DNA from: Myceligenerans indicum
Lineage (GTDB): Bacteria; Actinomycetota; Actinomycetes; Actinomycetales; Cellulomonadaceae
NCBI RefSeq assembly: GCF_016742955.1
Contig: NZ_JABBYC010000043.1
Span: forward strand, 1 to 39,566
Direction of reading: 5' to 3'
Length of the DNA: 39,566 bases
Part shown: positions 9,328 to 17,336 of the stretch, one piece after another
Layout: the number at the start of each line of letters is the position of its first letter
Numbering within the stretch: the first letter of the stretch is position 1
Made by a program: the position numbers and the translations under genes
The notes under the pieces: generated by a model
The model's database searches: none
What the model saw: the letters and a program-made list of their open reading frames with translations, nothing else
Told to the model about the DNA's origin: nothing

Positions 9328-10104
9328 TTACTGGCCCATGGCGTGCACGCCGCCGTCGACGTGCACGATCTCGGCCGTGGTGGCCGGGAACCAGTCGCTG
9401 AGCAGAGCCGCGACGGTTCGCGCCGTCGGCTCCGCGGTGGTCTGGTCCCAGCCGAGCGGTGCGCGCTGCGGCCAGTTGGCCTCCATCTGCTCGAAGCCGG
9501 GGATCGACTTCGCGGCGGTCGTCTTGATCGGCCCGGCGGAGACCAGGTTGCAGCGGATGCCGTGCGGGCCCAGGTCGCGGGCCAGGTAGCGGTTGGCGGC
9601 CTCCAGGCCGGCCTTGGCCACGCCCATCCAGTCGTACACGGGCCAGGCGAACTGCCCGTCGAAGGTCAGCCCGACGATCGCGCCGCCGTCGGTCATCAGC
9701 GGCTTGGCGGCGACGGCGAGCGCCTTGTAGGAGTAGGTCGAGATCTGCAGCGCGGTGGCCACGTCCTCCCACTCGCCGGACAGGAAGTTGCCGCCCATGA
9801 CGCTCTGCGGGGCGAAGCCGATGGAGTGCACGACGCCGTCGAGCCGGTCGAACCCGGCCTCGCGGACGGCGTCGGCGAGACCGGCGAGGTCCTCCTCGCT
9901 GGTGACGTCGAGCTGGACCACCGGGGGTGGCGTGTCACCCGGAAGGCGCTTCGCGAACGCGCTCGTGAGCTTCATCTGCCGGCCGAACGACGACAGGACG
10001 ACGTCCGCGCCCTCCTCGATCGCCAGACGCGCCGTGTGGAACGCGATCGACGAGTCCGTGAGAACTCCGGTGATGAGCAGCTTCTTGCCTTCGAGGAGAC
10101 CCAT
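9328..10104 (-). CDS. fabI: Enoyl-ACP reductase, InhA/FabI type
   Basis: This NADH-dependent enzyme carries out the last reduction of the type II fatty acid cycle. The 258-aa protein has the nucleotide-binding GVLTDSSIA (14-22), VVHSIGF with Ser94, and the catalytic Tyr157-x2-Met160-x3-Lys164 (YDWMGVAK). The spacing and the GWDQ...ALLSDWFPATT end closely follow mycobacterial InhA. ATG 10104 has AAGGA four nt upstream; the frame stays open for 16 more codons upstream but without a ribosome site. It lies downstream of fabG in the same direction, the mabA-inhA order of mycobacteria, but here 138 bp separate the genes. Confidence 0.96.
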   Translation of the reverse strand: MGLLEGKKLLITGVLTDSSIAFHTARLAIEEGADVVLSSFGRQMKLTSAFAKRLPGDTPPPVVQLDVTSEEDLAGLADAVREAGFDRLDGVVHSIGFAPQSVMGGNFLSGEWEDVATALQISTYSYKALAVAAKPLMTDGGAIVGLTFDGQFAWPVYDWMGVAKAGLEAANRYLARDLGPHGIRCNLVSAGPIKTTAAKSIPGFEQMEANWPQRAPLGWDQTTAEPTARTVAALLSDWFPATTAEIVHVDGGVHAMGQ

Positions 10105-10242
10105 GTTGTCCTTCCGGTGAATGTGCGGCGCGCTCTCGCGCCGTGCCCGCACTGGGTGTGAGCGTAACGGTGTGACCGCGCGCGAGGAAAACTCCCCGGG
10201 TCGCGCGGCTGGTGGAGGATGTTTCCGGGCGGGGGTGTCTGG

Positions 10243-10971
10243 TCAGTGCCCCATGCCCATGCCGCCGTCGACGGGGATGACGGCTCCGGTGATGTAGGCG
10301 GCGGCGTCGGACGCGACGAAGGCGACGACCCCGGCCACCTCCTCGGGCCGGGCGAAGCGGCCGGCGGGGATTCCGTCGAGGTAGAAGTCCCGCGTCTTGG
10401 GGGGAAGCTCGGCGGTCATGTCGGTCTCGATGAACCCGGGGGCGACGACGTTCGCGGTGATGCCGCGCCCGCCGAGCTCGCGCGAGATGGAACGGGCCAT
10501 GCCGACCAGGCCCGCCTTGGAGGCGCCGTAGTTCACCTGGCCCGGGACGCCGTAGAGCCCCACGAGGGAGCCGATGAGCACGATCCGGCCGTAGCGCTTG
10601 CGGATCATGCTCTTGGCGGCGCGCCGCACGCAGCGGAAGGTGCCGGTCAGGTTCACGTCGACGACCTGCTCGAACTCCTCGTCCGACATGCGCATCAGGA
10701 GCTGGTCCTTCGTCACGCCGGCGTTGGCGACGAGGACCTCCACGGGCCCGAGGTCCTGCTCGATCTGCGTGAAGGCGTCGTTCACGGCGTCCGTGTCGGT
10801 GATGTCGGCCTTGTAGCCGTGCACACCCTCGGGCAGCTCGCCCCCGCGATACAGGGTCGCGACACGGTCCCCGCCGGCGACGAACTGTTCGGCGATGGAG
10901 CGGCCGATGCCGCGTGCGGCGCCGGTCACGACGACGACGCGGCCGGCGGCGGAATCCTGGTTCTCGGTCAT
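10243..10971 (-). CDS. fabG: 3-oxoacyl-ACP reductase
   Basis: This NADPH-dependent short-chain dehydrogenase reduces 3-oxoacyl-ACP. The 242-aa protein shows TGAARGIGRSIA (cofactor loop), NAG in VLVANAGVT, the catalytic Ser in LIGSLVG, and YGASK (Tyr-x3-Lys) after VPGQVN, ending in VDGGMGMGH. Together with fabI downstream it supplies two steps of fatty acid elongation, and the VPGQVNYGASKAGL stretch is typical of MabA/FabG1. ATG 10971 is chosen because a TAGCGT hexamer ends 7 nt before it and no ribosome site is present. Confidence 0.95.
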   Translation of the reverse strand: MTENQDSAAGRVVVVTGAARGIGRSIAEQFVAGGDRVATLYRGGELPEGVHGYKADITDTDAVNDAFTQIEQDLGPVEVLVANAGVTKDQLLMRMSDEEFEQVVDVNLTGTFRCVRRAAKSMIRKRYGRIVLIGSLVGLYGVPGQVNYGASKAGLVGMARSISRELGGRGITANVVAPGFIETDMTAELPPKTRDFYLDGIPAGRFARPEEVAGVVAFVASDAAAYITGAVIPVDGGMGMGH

Positions 10972-10978
10972 GGTTGCG

Positions 10979-10984
10979 ACGCTA
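10979..10984 (-). promoter_or_regulatory. Leaderless -10 (TAGCGT) of fabG
   Basis: TAGCGT on the minus strand fits TANNNT and is followed by CGCAACC (7 nt) and the fabG ATG. No purine-rich ribosome site lies between. Confidence 0.5.
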
Positions 10985-11107
10985 CCCGTGCGACACGCCG
11001 GACGGCGCTGCGCGACGCGCCACGCGCCGGGCACCGCCCGTTGTGGGGTTCCGACAATATCAATTCGTGACCTCCGCCGGCCTGCCGGGACGACTCCCGA
11101 TGTCCGG

Positions 11108-12403
11108 TCAGGCGGCCGTCACGGCGCGGTACACGTCCATCGTGTCCTCGGCGATGGCCGCCCAGGAGAAGTGCTCCCGGGCCCGGCGGCGGCCGGCCTC
11201 GCCCATCGCGGCGGCGCGCGCGGGGTCGGAGACCACCGCGTCGAGGGTCGCGGCCAGGTCCGCGACGAACCGGTCGGGGTCGAGCGGCGTCCCGGTGCCG
11301 TCGTCGGCCTGCTCGATCGGGACGAGCGCGCCCGTGACGCCGTCGTCCACGACCTCCGGGATGCCGCCGGTCGCCGTGGCGACCACGGGCAGGCCGACGG
11401 CCATCGCCTCGAGATTGACGATGCCGAGCGGCTCGTAGACGCTCGGGCAGACGAACACGGTGCCGGCGGCGAGCACGGCCACGAGTTCCTCGCGCGGCAG
11501 CATCCGCTCGATCCAGACGATCCCGCCGTCGCCGTCGCCGTCGCCGGCGCCCCGCGCCTCCCGCAGCCCGTCCACCAGGCCCCTGACCTCGTTCATCAGC
11601 TCCGGCGTGTCCGGAGCTCCGGCGCACAGGACGACCTGCACGTCGTGCGGCAGCGCGGCCGCGGCCCGCAGCAGGTACGGCAGCCCCTTCTGGCGCGTGA
11701 TCCGCCCCACGAACACGACCGCCGGGCGGTCCGGGTCGATCCCGAGGCCCCGCACCGTCCGCTCGGCCTCGTCCACGGCGTGGCCGGCCGGGCGCCGCCA
11801 TCCGGACAGGTCGATCCCGTTGTGCACGACATGCACCCGGGCGGGGTCGAGGTCGGGGTAGCAGCGCAGGATGTCGCGGCGCATGCCGCCCGAGACCGCG
11901 ATGATGGCCGAGGCGCCCAGGTAGGCCGTCCGTTCCGCCCACGACGACACGGCGTAGCCGCCGCCGAGCTGCTCGGCCTTCCAGGGCCGCAGCGGTTCGA
12001 GGGAGTGCGCCGTGACGACGTGCGGCACGTCGTGCAGCAGCCCGGCCAGGTGTCCGGCCAGGTTGGCGTACCAGGTGTGGGAGTGCACGACGTCGGCCCC
12101 GGCGCAGTCCCGCGCGATCTCCAGATCGGTGCCGAGGGTGGCCAGCGCCGGGTTCGCGCCGGCGAGCCCGGCGGGGGTGAGATAGCCGGTGACCGCGGGG
12201 GCGGGCTGTGCGGGGCCGACGGCTTCCGTCCCGGGCTCCTCCGGGCCGAAGTGGCGCACCCGTACGTCGGCGAGCGGCGAGAGGACGCCCGCCAGCTCTG
12301 TGACGTGCACCCCCGCCCCGCCGTAGACGTGCGGCGGGTACTCGCGGGTCAGGAGGTCGACGGTGAGGCGGGACGACGGCGGCTGCGGCTGCGGAGCGGT
12401 CAC
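11108..12403 (-). CDS. glgM: GT4 glycosyltransferase, glycogen synthase / maltose-1-phosphate synthase type
   Basis: The 431-aa protein has an N-terminal EYPPHVYGGAGVHVTEL (nucleotide-sugar donor loop), HSHTWYANLAG, and the C-terminal GT-B domain with FVGRITRQKG and FVCPSVYEPLGIVNLEAM (E-x7-E). These are the marks of actinobacterial GlgA/GlgM (Rv1212c type), at about 400-430 residues. In mycobacteria this enzyme makes maltose-1-phosphate from ADP-glucose for the GlgE glucan route, and it is encoded divergently from glgC exactly as here. Whether this copy makes glycogen or maltose-1-phosphate cannot be told from sequence alone. The GTG start sits 7 nt after a TAACGT hexamer (leaderless). A GDGDGDG stretch near residue 284 is a small local expansion. 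Confidence 0.9.
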   Translation of the reverse strand: MTAPQPQPPSSRLTVDLLTREYPPHVYGGAGVHVTELAGVLSPLADVRVRHFGPEEPGTEAVGPAQPAPAVTGYLTPAGLAGANPALATLGTDLEIARDCAGADVVHSHTWYANLAGHLAGLLHDVPHVVTAHSLEPLRPWKAEQLGGGYAVSSWAERTAYLGASAIIAVSGGMRRDILRCYPDLDPARVHVVHNGIDLSGWRRPAGHAVDEAERTVRGLGIDPDRPAVVFVGRITRQKGLPYLLRAAAALPHDVQVVLCAGAPDTPELMNEVRGLVDGLREARGAGDGDGDGGIVWIERMLPREELVAVLAAGTVFVCPSVYEPLGIVNLEAMAVGLPVVATATGGIPEVVDDGVTGALVPIEQADDGTGTPLDPDRFVADLAATLDAVVSDPARAAAMGEAGRRRAREHFSWAAIAEDTMDVYRAVTAA

Positions 12404-12410
12404 GCCTCAG

Positions 12411-12416
12411 ACGTTA
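12411..12416 (-). promoter_or_regulatory. Leaderless -10 (TAACGT) of glgM
   Basis: TAACGT is followed by CTGAGGC (7 nt) and GTG 12403. The block TAACGTCTGAGGCGTG closely matches the glgC block TATCGTCTGAGACATG in the opposite direction. Confidence 0.55.
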
Positions 12417-12474
12417 CCGAGGATTCGTCTCCGCCATTTGCCCGGCGCGGGTTCCGGGATGCAGCCCGAGGCAA

Positions 12475-12480
12475 TATCGT
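12475..12480 (+). promoter_or_regulatory. Leaderless -10 (TATCGT) of glgC
   Basis: TATCGT is followed by CTGAGAC (7 nt) and ATG 12488. No ribosome site is present in the spacer, so the mRNA should begin at the start codon. The -10 lies 58 bp from that of glgM. Confidence 0.55.
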
Positions 12481-12487
12481 CTGAGAC

Positions 12488-13726
12488 ATGGCCTCCCCCC
12501 GTGTCCTCGCGATCGTCCTTGCCGGAGGCGAGGGAAAGCGCCTGATGCCGCTCACCGCGGCGCGCGCGAAGCCCGCCGTCCCGTTCGGCGGGATCTATCG
12601 CCTGGTCGACTTCGCACTGTCCAACATCGTCAACTCCGGCTATCTGCGGGTCGTCGTGCTGACCCAGTACAAGTCCCACTCGCTGGACCGGCACATCTCC
12701 AAGACATGGCGGATGTCACCGCTGCTGGGGAACTTCGTGGCGCCGGTCCCGGCGCAGCAGCGCGTCGGCAAGCACTGGTACCTCGGCAGCGCGGACGCGA
12801 TCTACCAGTGCCTGAACGTCATCGAGGACGAGCGGCCGGACATCGTCGTGGTGGCCGGTGCCGACCACGTGTACCGGATGGACTTCTCCCAGATGGTGGA
12901 CGCCCACATCTCCTCGGGGGCGCGTGCGACGGTCGCCGCGATCCGCCAGCCGCTGTCCATGGCGGACCAGTTCGGCGTCATCGACGTGCAGCCGGACGAC
13001 CCCACGCGGATCCGGGAGTTCCTGGAGAAGCCGTCCGACGCCGCCGGGCTGGCCGACGCCCCGGACAAGGTGCTCGCGTCCATGGGCAACTACGTGTTCG
13101 ACGCCGACGCCCTGGTCGAGGCCGTCACCCGTGACGCCTCCAGCAGCGGTTCCCGGCACGACATGGGCGGTGACATCATCCCGGCGTTCGTCGACGCCGG
13201 GGAGGCGGGTGTCTACGACTTCATCCGCAACGACGTGCCCGGCTCCACCGATCGGGACCGCGACTACTGGCGCGACGTGGGAACCATCGACTCGTTCTTC
13301 GAGGCGAACATGGACCTGATCGCGGTCCAGCCGGTGTTCAACCTGTACAACGACGAGTGGCCGCTGCTGACCGGGTACACGGGCCTGCCGCCGGCGAAGT
13401 TCGTGCACGCCGGGCCGGGCCGGATGGGGCACGCCGCGGAGTCGATCGTCTCACCCGGCGTGCTGATCTCCGGTGCGCAGGCGGTCGGTTCGGTGCTGTC
13501 GCCCGGAACCCACCTGCACTCGTGGTCGTCGGTGGGCGACTCGGTCCTCATGGACGGGGTGCAGGTGCACCGGTACGCGCAGGTGCACCGCGCGATCCTG
13601 GACAAGAACGTGATCGTGTCGGAGCGGGCCCGGGTCGGCGTCGACGGCGAGGAGGACCGCGCGCGGGGGTTCACGGTCACCGCGTCGGGGCTGACGGTCG
13701 TGCCCAAGGGCAGCGTGGTCGGGTAG
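12488..13726 (+). CDS. glgC: Glucose-1-phosphate adenylyltransferase
   Basis: GlgC makes ADP-glucose from glucose-1-phosphate and ATP, the committed step of glucan synthesis. The 412-aa protein has LAGGEGKRLMPLT (ATP and Mg binding, residues 11-23), KPAVPFGGIYRLVDF (allosteric and substrate site), YLGSADAIYQ, GADHVYRMD and FLEKPSD, and a C-terminal left-handed beta-helix domain with SPGVLISGA and SVLMDGVQVH. Length is normal. It is divergent from glgM, which would use its product. The start is set by a leaderless -10. Confidence 0.96.
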   Translation: MASPRVLAIVLAGGEGKRLMPLTAARAKPAVPFGGIYRLVDFALSNIVNSGYLRVVVLTQYKSHSLDRHISKTWRMSPLLGNFVAPVPAQQRVGKHWYLGSADAIYQCLNVIEDERPDIVVVAGADHVYRMDFSQMVDAHISSGARATVAAIRQPLSMADQFGVIDVQPDDPTRIREFLEKPSDAAGLADAPDKVLASMGNYVFDADALVEAVTRDASSSGSRHDMGGDIIPAFVDAGEAGVYDFIRNDVPGSTDRDRDYWRDVGTIDSFFEANMDLIAVQPVFNLYNDEWPLLTGYTGLPPAKFVHAGPGRMGHAAESIVSPGVLISGAQAVGSVLSPGTHLHSWSSVGDSVLMDGVQVHRYAQVHRAILDKNVIVSERARVGVDGEEDRARGFTVTASGLTVVPKGSVVG

Positions 13727-13799
13727 CTGCGGGCGGCGGGCCTGTCCGCACGGCGGAGCGCCGGGCGGCGGCGCCGCGTCGTCGGGCACACTGGTGCGC

Positions 13800-14444
13800 G
13801 TGAAGCGCCTGATCGTGTCCGACGTCGACTCCACCTTCTTCCGGCAGGAGGTCATCGAGCTCATCGCCGACCATGCGGGAACCCGCCAGGAGGTCGCGGC
13901 GGTGACCGAGCGCGCGATGCGCGGCGAGCTCGACTTCGCGGGATCGCTGCGCGAGCGGGTCGCGACCCTCGCGGGGGTCCCGGCCGGTGCGCTGGACAAG
14001 GTCCGGGACGCGGTCGAGCTCACCCCGGGTGCCGCGGAGCTCGTGGCGGCCTGTCAGCAGCGTGGCTGGGCGTTCGGCCTGGTCTCGGGCGGCTTCGAGG
14101 AGATCGTGCGGCCCATCGCCGAGGACCTGGGGATCCGTCTGGTCCGCGCCAACCGCCTGGAGGTGTCCGGCGGCGTGCTGACCGGCCGCACGGTCGGCCC
14201 GGTGGTCGACCGCGCCGCGAAGGCCGCCACGCTGCGCGAGTGGGCCGCGGCCGAGGGCGTCCCCCTGGAGGCCACGGTCGCGGTGGGCGACGGCGCGAAC
14301 GACCTGGACATGATCGCCGCGGCGGGCGTCGGGGTGGCGTTCCGGGCCAAGCCCGTCGTGCGCGACCAGGCCCCGTTCGCGGTCGACGGGCGCCTGGACG
14401 AGGTCCTGGAGCTGCTGGACGCCGGGGCCCGGTCGCTGTCGTAG
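13800..14444 (+). CDS. serB: Phosphoserine phosphatase, SerB-type HAD
   Basis: This HAD phosphatase would dephosphorylate phosphoserine in serine synthesis. Motif I is VSDVDSTFF (Asp nucleophile and Asp acid/base), followed by the cap-domain EVIELIADHAG seen in SerB; motif II is LVSGGFEEI; motif III has Lys in RAAKAATLREW; motif IV is VGDGANDLDMI. The 214-aa length is the single-domain form without an ACT domain. GTG 13800 is preferred because a CACACT hexamer ends 7 nt before it (a weak leaderless -10); GTG 13794 is the alternative. It follows glgC on the same strand after 73 bp. Confidence 0.92.
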   Translation: MKRLIVSDVDSTFFRQEVIELIADHAGTRQEVAAVTERAMRGELDFAGSLRERVATLAGVPAGALDKVRDAVELTPGAAELVAACQQRGWAFGLVSGGFEEIVRPIAEDLGIRLVRANRLEVSGGVLTGRTVGPVVDRAAKAATLREWAAAEGVPLEATVAVGDGANDLDMIAAAGVGVAFRAKPVVRDQAPFAVDGRLDEVLELLDAGARSLS

Positions 14445-14460
14445 CGCTCGGGCGACCGGC

Positions 14461-15084
14461 CTAGGCCCCGCGCGGGGCGAGGGTGAGCACCCGCAGCGTG
14501 CCGGCGTCGATCGTGCGGTCGCTCTCGACGGTGGCGCCGGTGCGTTCGAGCAGCGCGCCGAGCCCCAGCTGTGCCTGCCAGTCGCGGAAGGCCGCGAAGT
14601 GCTCCCACCCGGCCGCCAGCTCGGTGGCGCGGTTGCGCAGCCCCGCGACGTTTCGGGGCATGGGCGCCACGAAGTCCACCACCATCACCCGCCGTGCCAC
14701 GGCGAGCAGCCGGTCGAGCACCGGGCCGCGCAGCTCCCGGGGCATCTCGTGCAGTGCCAGCACGATGGTGGCGACGTCGTACGGTCCTGCGGACGGCACG
14801 GTGAGCTCGGCCACGTCGCCCACGCGGAACCGGGCCGACGACGAGCCGGCGTGCGAGCGCGCGTACCGGATGTGCCGTGCGGACAGATCCACCCCCACCA
14901 CCGTGCGCCCGTCCTCGGCCAGCCGCCGCGACAGCGCGCCCGTGCCGCAGCAGGCGTCCAGGACCCGTTCGCCCGCCGGCAGGTGGCCGGCCACGTAGTT
15001 CCGCACCCCGTCGAGCATGCGGTCGACGACGGCGGCGTAGACGGGGCCGTCATACCAGTGACCTGCTTCCGTGCGCCCGGCCAT
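14461..15084 (-). CDS. Class I SAM-dependent methyltransferase
   Basis: The 207-aa protein has a SAM motif I, VLDACCGTGALSRRL, with an acidic end of strand 2 in VVGVDLSARHIRYAR and motif-II-like VGDVAELTVPSAGPYDV. The later ALHEMPRELRGPVLDRLL and VVDFVAPMP resemble UbiE/MenG-like small-molecule methyltransferases, but the substrate cannot be named. ATG 15084 is supported by AGGAGG 10 nt upstream; the frame is open much further upstream only because of GC-rich sequence. It converges on serB (16 bp apart) and follows the unknown gene 15105-15866 after 20 bp, so the two minus-strand genes are likely co-transcribed. Confidence 0.85.
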   Translation of the reverse strand: MAGRTEAGHWYDGPVYAAVVDRMLDGVRNYVAGHLPAGERVLDACCGTGALSRRLAEDGRTVVGVDLSARHIRYARSHAGSSSARFRVGDVAELTVPSAGPYDVATIVLALHEMPRELRGPVLDRLLAVARRVMVVDFVAPMPRNVAGLRNRATELAAGWEHFAAFRDWQAQLGLGALLERTGATVESDRTIDAGTLRVLTLAPRGA

Positions 15085-15104
15085 GTGGTGCTCACCTCCT
15101 GCCG

Positions 15105-15866
15105 TCAGGGGATCACGCCGTAGGTGGCCGCGCTCATCGCGTGGCGGGCCGTGCGGTCGACCTCGCGCAGGGCGGTGCTGCGCTGGTCGGCCTGCCAGAG
15201 GTTGACGGCGCCGCCGTCGTCCACCGCCCCGAGCGCCACGATCGCGCGCAGGCGCGCGGCCAGCTGCAGGACGCGCGCCCGGCGGCCGTCCAGGTGCGGC
15301 ACCGGCCAGTCCGCGGTGCTCGCGGCGCGCAGCCGCTCGATCGCGTCGGCCGCGTCGTCGCGCCACCGGGCGACGTCGAGCGAGTCCAGGGCGTCGGTCG
15401 CGGTCATCAGGCTGCTGCGTAGCTCTCGTTCGGCGTCGGCCACCGACCCGATCGTGCCGAACAGGCCCGTGCTCCAGTCCGGCACCGGCCGGACGTGCCA
15501 TTCCACGAGGTGGCCGCGTTCGAGGTGGCTGCCGAACGGGGTGATCCGCGGCACGGCGGCCCAGCTTCCGTCCGGCGTGGTGACCACCAGGCACTCCCCG
15601 GACTCCGTCGCGTCGTGGTTCGCCGCGGCGGGGACGCCCGCCGGGTCGCCCGCCACGGGCAGCAGGGCGGCCACCGTGCGCGGGCCGTGCGTCCACGTCG
15701 TCAGCAGCGTGCCGAGGTCCGTGCCGTCCCACACGCCGGGCAGGCCGTGGACCCGGTGCGGCTCGTCGTCACCCTGGACGGCGTCGGCCGCCTCCGACGT
15801 GTCGCCGACGCCCTGCACCCAGAGGGCGAGGACGACGCTGCGGGGCAGGTCCGGCACTGTGTTCAT
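15105..15866 (-). CDS. Conserved actinobacterial protein, unknown function
   Basis: I do not recognise a named domain in this 253-aa protein. It is soluble, with no signal peptide or membrane helix, starting MNTVPDLPRSVVLALWVQG. The middle has an all-beta look (GECLVVTTPDGSWAAVPRI), and the C-terminal third is helical and rich in Arg/Ala/Asp (DVARWRDDAADAIERLR). ATG 15866 is chosen over the upstream ATG at 15887 because TACTGT ends exactly 7 nt before it. It shares a very short divergent promoter region with the ABC ATPase at 15908 and lies upstream of the methyltransferase gene. Confidence 0.75.
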   Translation of the reverse strand: MNTVPDLPRSVVLALWVQGVGDTSEAADAVQGDDEPHRVHGLPGVWDGTDLGTLLTTWTHGPRTVAALLPVAGDPAGVPAAANHDATESGECLVVTTPDGSWAAVPRITPFGSHLERGHLVEWHVRPVPDWSTGLFGTIGSVADAERELRSSLMTATDALDSLDVARWRDDAADAIERLRAASTADWPVPHLDGRRARVLQLAARLRAIVALGAVDDGGAVNLWQADQRSTALREVDRTARHAMSAATYGVIP

Positions 15867-15873
15867 CGCCCTC

Positions 15874-15899
15874 ACAGTATGAGACATGTCGGTTACTGT
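15874..15899. promoter_or_regulatory. Back-to-back divergent promoters, inverted TACTGT
   Basis: ACAGTA (15874-15879, minus-strand TACTGT) and TACTGT (15894-15899) are perfect inverted copies with 14 bp between. Each ends 7-8 nt before a start codon: ATG 15866 on the minus strand and ATG 15908 on the plus strand. Both fit TANNNT, so each -10 lies in the region where the other gene's RNA polymerase would sit. Confidence 0.5.
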
Positions 15900-15907
15900 T
15901 GTGGACC

Positions 15908-16693
15908 ATGAGCACGGTTCTCGACCTTTCGGGCGTCACGGTCCGACGCGGCACCACGACCATCCTCGACTCGGTGGACTGGCAGGTGAACGAGGGCGAG
16001 CGCTGGATCGTGCTGGGACCGAACGGCGCCGGCAAGACGACGCTGCTGCAGATCGTGTCGGCGCGCATGCACCCCACGGCGGGCACGGCCTCGGTGCTGG
16101 GTTCCCGGCTCGGCCGGACCGACGTGTTCGAGCTGCGCCCGCGCGTGGGGCTGTCCTCGGCGTCGCTCGCCGACAGCATCCCGGGCTCGGAGACGGTGCG
16201 CGACGTCGTGCTGACCGCGGCGTACGGCGTGACGGGACGCTGGCAGGAGTCGTACGACGAGGTCGACGAGGAGCGGGCCGGCGAGCTGCTCGCGGCGTTC
16301 GACGTCGCCAAGCTGTCCGACCGGCACTACGGCACCCTCTCGGAGGGCGAGCGCAAGCGCGTGCAGATCGCGCGGGCCCTGATGACCGACCCGGAGCTGC
16401 TCCTGCTGGACGAGCCCGCGGCGGGTCTGGACCTGGGCGGCCGCGAGGAGCTGCTGGGGGTGCTGAGCGAGCTCGCCTCCTCCCCGGCATCGCCGGTGCT
16501 GGTGCTGGTCACACATCACGTGGAGGAGATCCCGCAGGGTTTCACGCACCTGCTGCTGATGGGGCGCAGCCGCATCCACGCGGCGGGGCCGATCGACGAG
16601 GTGCTCACGGCGGACAACCTGTCGGCGGCGTTCGGCCTGCCGCTCGTCGTCGCGCACGGCGGGGGCCGCTGGCTGGCACGCGCGGCGCGCTGA
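15908..16693 (+). CDS. Stand-alone ABC transporter ATP-binding protein
   Basis: The 261-aa protein is a single ABC ATPase: GPNGAGKTT (Walker A), LSEGERKRVQIARAL (signature, SEGER in place of SGGQ), LLLLDEPAAGLDLGGRE (Walker B and D-loop) and THHVEEIP (H-loop). The SEGE signature and THHxEEIP are those of the YlmA/ModF-like cytosolic ATPases that have no adjacent permease. None is encoded here, so a transport role is unproven. TTG 15899 is also in frame but ATG 15908 is preferred. TACTGT ends 8 nt upstream of the start. Confidence 0.88.
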   Translation: MSTVLDLSGVTVRRGTTTILDSVDWQVNEGERWIVLGPNGAGKTTLLQIVSARMHPTAGTASVLGSRLGRTDVFELRPRVGLSSASLADSIPGSETVRDVVLTAAYGVTGRWQESYDEVDEERAGELLAAFDVAKLSDRHYGTLSEGERKRVQIARALMTDPELLLLDEPAAGLDLGGREELLGVLSELASSPASPVLVLVTHHVEEIPQGFTHLLLMGRSRIHAAGPIDEVLTADNLSAAFGLPLVVAHGGGRWLARAAR

Positions 16694-16765
16694 CCAGGGG
16701 CGGCGCGTCGCTCGGCGAAACCAGGCGAGAACCCCACGATTTTCCTGGCCCACCGTGTGATGGAT

Positions 16766-16774
16766 TGGTAATCT
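16766..16774 (+). promoter_or_regulatory. Extended -10 promoter of the nfeD-SPFH pair
   Basis: TGGTAATCT is a TGN-extended -10 (TAATCT). A start near 16781 would give a leader of about 40 nt carrying the GGGGAGGGG ribosome site of the NfeD gene. No clear -35 is visible. Confidence 0.35.
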
Positions 16775-16822
16775 TCGGGCAAAGGCGCCAGGTGAGCGTC
16801 AAGCCTCGGGGAGGGGATTGTG

Positions 16823-17269
16823 ATGGAGTGGTTGTGGTGGGTCGGCGCGGCCCTGTTGCTCGGTCTGATCGAGATCACGACTCTCGACTTCGTCTTCATC
16901 ATGTTCGCCGGGGGTGCACTCGCGGCCGGCGCGGTCGACGCCGCGGGACAGCCGCTGTGGGTTCAGGTGGTCGTGTTCGCCGTCGTCGCGACGGTGCTGC
17001 TGCTGACCCTGCGCCCGCCGCTGAAGCGCTATCTGTCCAGGGGCGGGGCGGAGACCCTGACCAACGCCGAGGCCCACATCGGCCGGACGGCGTCGGTCGT
17101 CGAGGAGGTCACCCAGGCCAGCGGGCTGGTCAAACTCATGGGTGAGGTCTGGACGGCACGCGCGGCGGAAGGCTCGCCTCCGCTGCCGGTCGGGTCTACG
17201 GTGCAGGTGGTGCGCATCGACGGCGCGACCGCGGTGGTCGCGCCGACGTCGGCAGACCGGTCCGCCTGA
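16823..17269 (+). CDS. NfeD family membrane protein
   Basis: The 148-aa protein has two or three membrane helices at the N-terminus (WWVGAALLLGLIEITTLDF, then VFIMFAGGALAAGAVDA and VQVVVFAVVATVLLLTL) followed by an OB-fold domain (about residues 85-145) with EAHIGRTASVV, GEVWTARA and VVRIDGATAVV. This is the short NfeD1b type, which is almost always encoded next to an SPFH protein and is thought to help organise membrane microdomains. The SPFH gene follows after 67 bp. ATG 16823 or the adjoining GTG 16820 could start it; GGGAGGGG lies just upstream. Confidence 0.9.
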   Translation: MEWLWWVGAALLLGLIEITTLDFVFIMFAGGALAAGAVDAAGQPLWVQVVVFAVVATVLLLTLRPPLKRYLSRGGAETLTNAEAHIGRTASVVEEVTQASGLVKLMGEVWTARAAEGSPPLPVGSTVQVVRIDGATAVVAPTSADRSA

Positions 17270-17336
17270 CCGCCGGCGCCGCGGAACCGGCATTCACACA
17301 TCGTTCTAGCGGGTGCGCCCGCAGGAGGAGAGGCTC

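Noticed and set aside
13727..13793. GC-rich dyads after glgC as a terminator
   Set aside because: Stems are short and overlap imperfectly, with no T-tract; serB may be read through from glgC.
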